A stretch of DNA of 5,779 nt. Source: Rickettsiales bacterium. GTDB lineage: Bacteria > Pseudomonadota > Alphaproteobacteria > Rickettsiales > UBA1997. A program made the position numbers and the translations under genes. The stretch covers positions 1-5,779 of the forward strand of contig CANGQE010000089.1 in assembly GCA_947455845.1 (NCBI GenBank). Reading direction: 5' to 3'. Of this stretch, positions 4,808 through 5,779 are shown one piece after another. Position 1 is the stretch's first letter; each line of letters starts with the position of its first letter. The notes beneath the pieces were generated by a model. It saw nothing but the letters and a program-made list of their open reading frames with translations. It searched no databases and had not been told where the DNA came from.

Positions 4808-5712
4808 GTGATCTTGATCGCTACTACACCGCAATTCGAGCTCCGTTTGAGCATGTTTTTTCTAAACAAAACAAGAAAAAAAGGTGTCTAGTGTCGAGAT
4901 TTGACACCTTTTCCATGACACCTTTTCCAGTGTCGAGATTTGACACCTTTTCCAAGCAAATTAAAGAAAAATTCTTTTTAAAATATAATATTGCTCAGGC
5001 TGATGGCACAGGAAGGAGTTTTGAAGTTTATCGTAATAACGATGAAACGGTGTCAGAAACTTACCAACCAAATCACGAAGGTAAGATTTTATTGGCGAAG
5101 TATTATCAGAATAAATATGGGATACTTATATTTAACATTTCGGATCGCCAAGATTGTCAAAATCTGATCAAATACGTCTCTGACAATAAAGAAAATTTCA
5201 AAGTTGGGGTTCTACTTCCAAGCGCTATGGAAGGACAGCCAAGACAAGATAGTGCTTTAGAAAAATATAACAGAGATACCTCATCGCGATCACATTGTTG
5301 TCCAGTAATTATCGAAAGTTTTGGGGCTAAAAATTTAAGAATAATTGACCTTGACTGCATCGCCAGAACCCCCTCACAAAATAGTAATTTTCTCGCGCTG
5401 CTTAACAATGTAGCTCCTGCAGAAATGTATGTTACAGCATCAAGCAATGTCATGGATACTAACAGTTGCCATACCTATGCAATCTCAATTTTAAAAGATG
5501 CTTTAAGAATTGATGATTTGGCAAAGCAAATAACATTAACCAGCGGTGCAATACAATTTGAAACTACAAACTCAGCGGGTCTAGCTTCAAAAATCCATCA
5601 CTACCAAAAATTACCCACGCCTTTACTAAAGCTAGTTCAATCTAAGAGTTACTTAAGGACAGATGAATTAGTCGGCACTGAAGAACCCACCCTCCAAACT
5701 AACAACTTCTAA
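4786..5712 (+). CDS. Putative YopJ-like (C55/CE-clan) acetyltransferase effector with repeat-derived N-terminus
   Basis: A 308-codon frame from GTG 4786. The fold assignment rests on a Cys-protease-like triad order: His170 (SRSHCCPVII), Asp188 or Asp190 (IIDLD) and Cys228 (TNSCHTYAISILKDAL). Spacings, 58 residues from His to Cys and 18-20 from His to the acid, are close to YopJ (His109, Glu128, Cys172). A C-terminal LPTPLLKLVQS (276-286) resembles the conserved LPxxxxKHxQS tail of YopJ-type enzymes. Those are secreted into eukaryotic hosts, where they acetylate Ser, Thr or Lys. A Ulp1-like protease of the same clan is the alternative. No signal peptide or membrane segment is seen. Residues 1-56 hold three SRFDTF units from inserted repeats, and the GTG itself lies in a repeat, so the true start is uncertain: the ATG at 4915 or a lost upstream start are options. 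The gene is transcribed away from the operon and is AT-rich like it. Confidence 0.55.
   Translation: MSRFDTFCDLDRYYTAIRAPFEHVFSKQNKKKRCLVSRFDTFSMTPFPVSRFDTFSKQIKEKFFLKYNIAQADGTGRSFEVYRNNDETVSETYQPNHEGKILLAKYYQNKYGILIFNISDRQDCQNLIKYVSDNKENFKVGVLLPSAMEGQPRQDSALEKYNRDTSSRSHCCPVIIESFGAKNLRIIDLDCIARTPSQNSNFLALLNNVAPAEMYVTASSNVMDTNSCHTYAISILKDALRIDDLAKQITLTSGAIQFETTNSAGLASKIHHYQKLPTPLLKLVQSKSYLRTDELVGTEEPTLQTNNF
4879..4914 (+). repeat. Palindromic repeat copy 3
   Basis: Arms AAAAGGTGTC (4879-4888) and GACACCTTTT (4903-4912) pair over 10 bp around a 14-nt centre. The 31-nt core (4882-4912) is identical to copy 2, starting exactly 105 nt (35 codons) downstream. It encodes RCLVSRFDTF in the frame of the gene that contains it. 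Confidence 0.9.
4917..4953 (+). repeat. Partial repeat copy 4 with an extra half-unit
   Basis: Positions 4929-4954 repeat 4890-4915 exactly over 26 nt at a 39-nt (13-codon) offset. The left arm is missing. GACACCTTTTCC occurs three times in a row across this part (4903-4914, 4917-4928, 4942-4953), so the copy probably arose by slippage or local duplication of copy 3. It encodes VSRFDTFS in frame. Confidence 0.85.
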
Positions 5713-5779
5713 GTCGACAAATTTTTAGTAAAAATATCTCCAGCAGTCGGAATAAAATTTGGATCAAAAAATTCTTTAG
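5709..5779 (-). CDS. 3' end of a gene entering from the right edge (partial, unidentified)
   Basis: On the minus strand one frame is open from the window edge to TAG at 5709-5711. It encodes 22 residues beginning KEFFDPNFIPTAG and ending KNLST. Composition looks protein-like, but the piece is too short to name a family. Its stop shares two bases with the TAA (5710-5712) of the converging plus-strand gene, a plausible tail-to-tail arrangement. A chance open frame of this length is quite possible. Confidence 0.4.
   Translation of the reverse strand, partial: KEFFDPNFIPTAGDIFTKNLST

Noticed and set aside
4680..4953. CRISPR array
   Set aside because: Copies differ in orientation, spacing is irregular (39, 105 and about 100 nt), one copy is partial and the repeats are read in frame as protein. 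No cas genes are present.
5157..5453. Minus-strand open frame inside the YopJ-like gene
   Set aside because: The plus frame extends well beyond it on both sides and carries the His/Asp/Cys pattern; the minus frame has no supporting motif.
5721..5735. Possible bidirectional terminator ATTTTTA-G-TAAAAAT
   Set aside because: The stem is entirely A/T with a one-base centre, so it would not be stable, and it lies within the putative minus-strand coding end.

Overview
This is a low-GC window with dense gene packing, from a Gram-negative bacterium: it holds a signal peptide, a periplasmic repeat protein and the tail of a TonB-dependent outer-membrane receptor. Palindromic repeats read in frame with genes, a decayed receptor and a YopJ-like candidate effector suggest a host-associated proteobacterium, perhaps Rickettsiales, Holosporales or Legionellales. 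The sequence alone does not settle the lineage.

Layout. Positions 1-125 hold hairpins and no supported gene. From 126 to 4437 there is one tightly packed minus-strand operon. In transcription order it encodes an exported TPR protein resembling the TRAP-associated T-component type (4437-3790), a 'thermostable hemolysin' family protein with GNAT/LuxI-like features (3785-3066), an AMP-forming acyl/aryl-acid activating enzyme (3073-1598), a heme-oxygenase-like diiron oxidase of the TenA/PqqC/UndA fold (1575-916) and a short-chain dehydrogenase (932-126). Junctions are a 4-nt gap, an 8-nt overlap, a 22-nt gap and a 17-nt overlap, so the genes are almost certainly co-transcribed. A candidate promoter lies at 4468-4496. 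Upstream of it (4519-4677) is the last ~50 codons of a TonB-dependent receptor whose remaining coding sequence is missing.

From 4680 to 4953 there are four copies of a short palindromic repeat (core AGTGTCGAGATTTGACACC). One copy is inverted beside the receptor remnant; three are direct copies at the start of the next gene. Each copy reads SRFDTF in the frame of its neighbouring gene, which recalls Rickettsia palindromic elements. The plus-strand gene that follows (4786-5712) has a His...Asp...Cys arrangement and a C-terminal LPTPLLKLVQS segment like YopJ-family (C55/CE clan) acetyltransferase effectors. Its stop overlaps that of a converging minus-strand gene that enters from the right edge (5709 to beyond 5779).

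Working together. The operon looks like a small-molecule pathway: the adenylating enzyme would activate an acid, the hemolysin/GNAT-like protein would transfer it, and the diiron oxidase and SDR would carry out redox tailoring. The TPR protein and the lost receptor suggest an envelope or transport link, possibly to a metal chelator or signal. The product cannot be deduced from the sequence.
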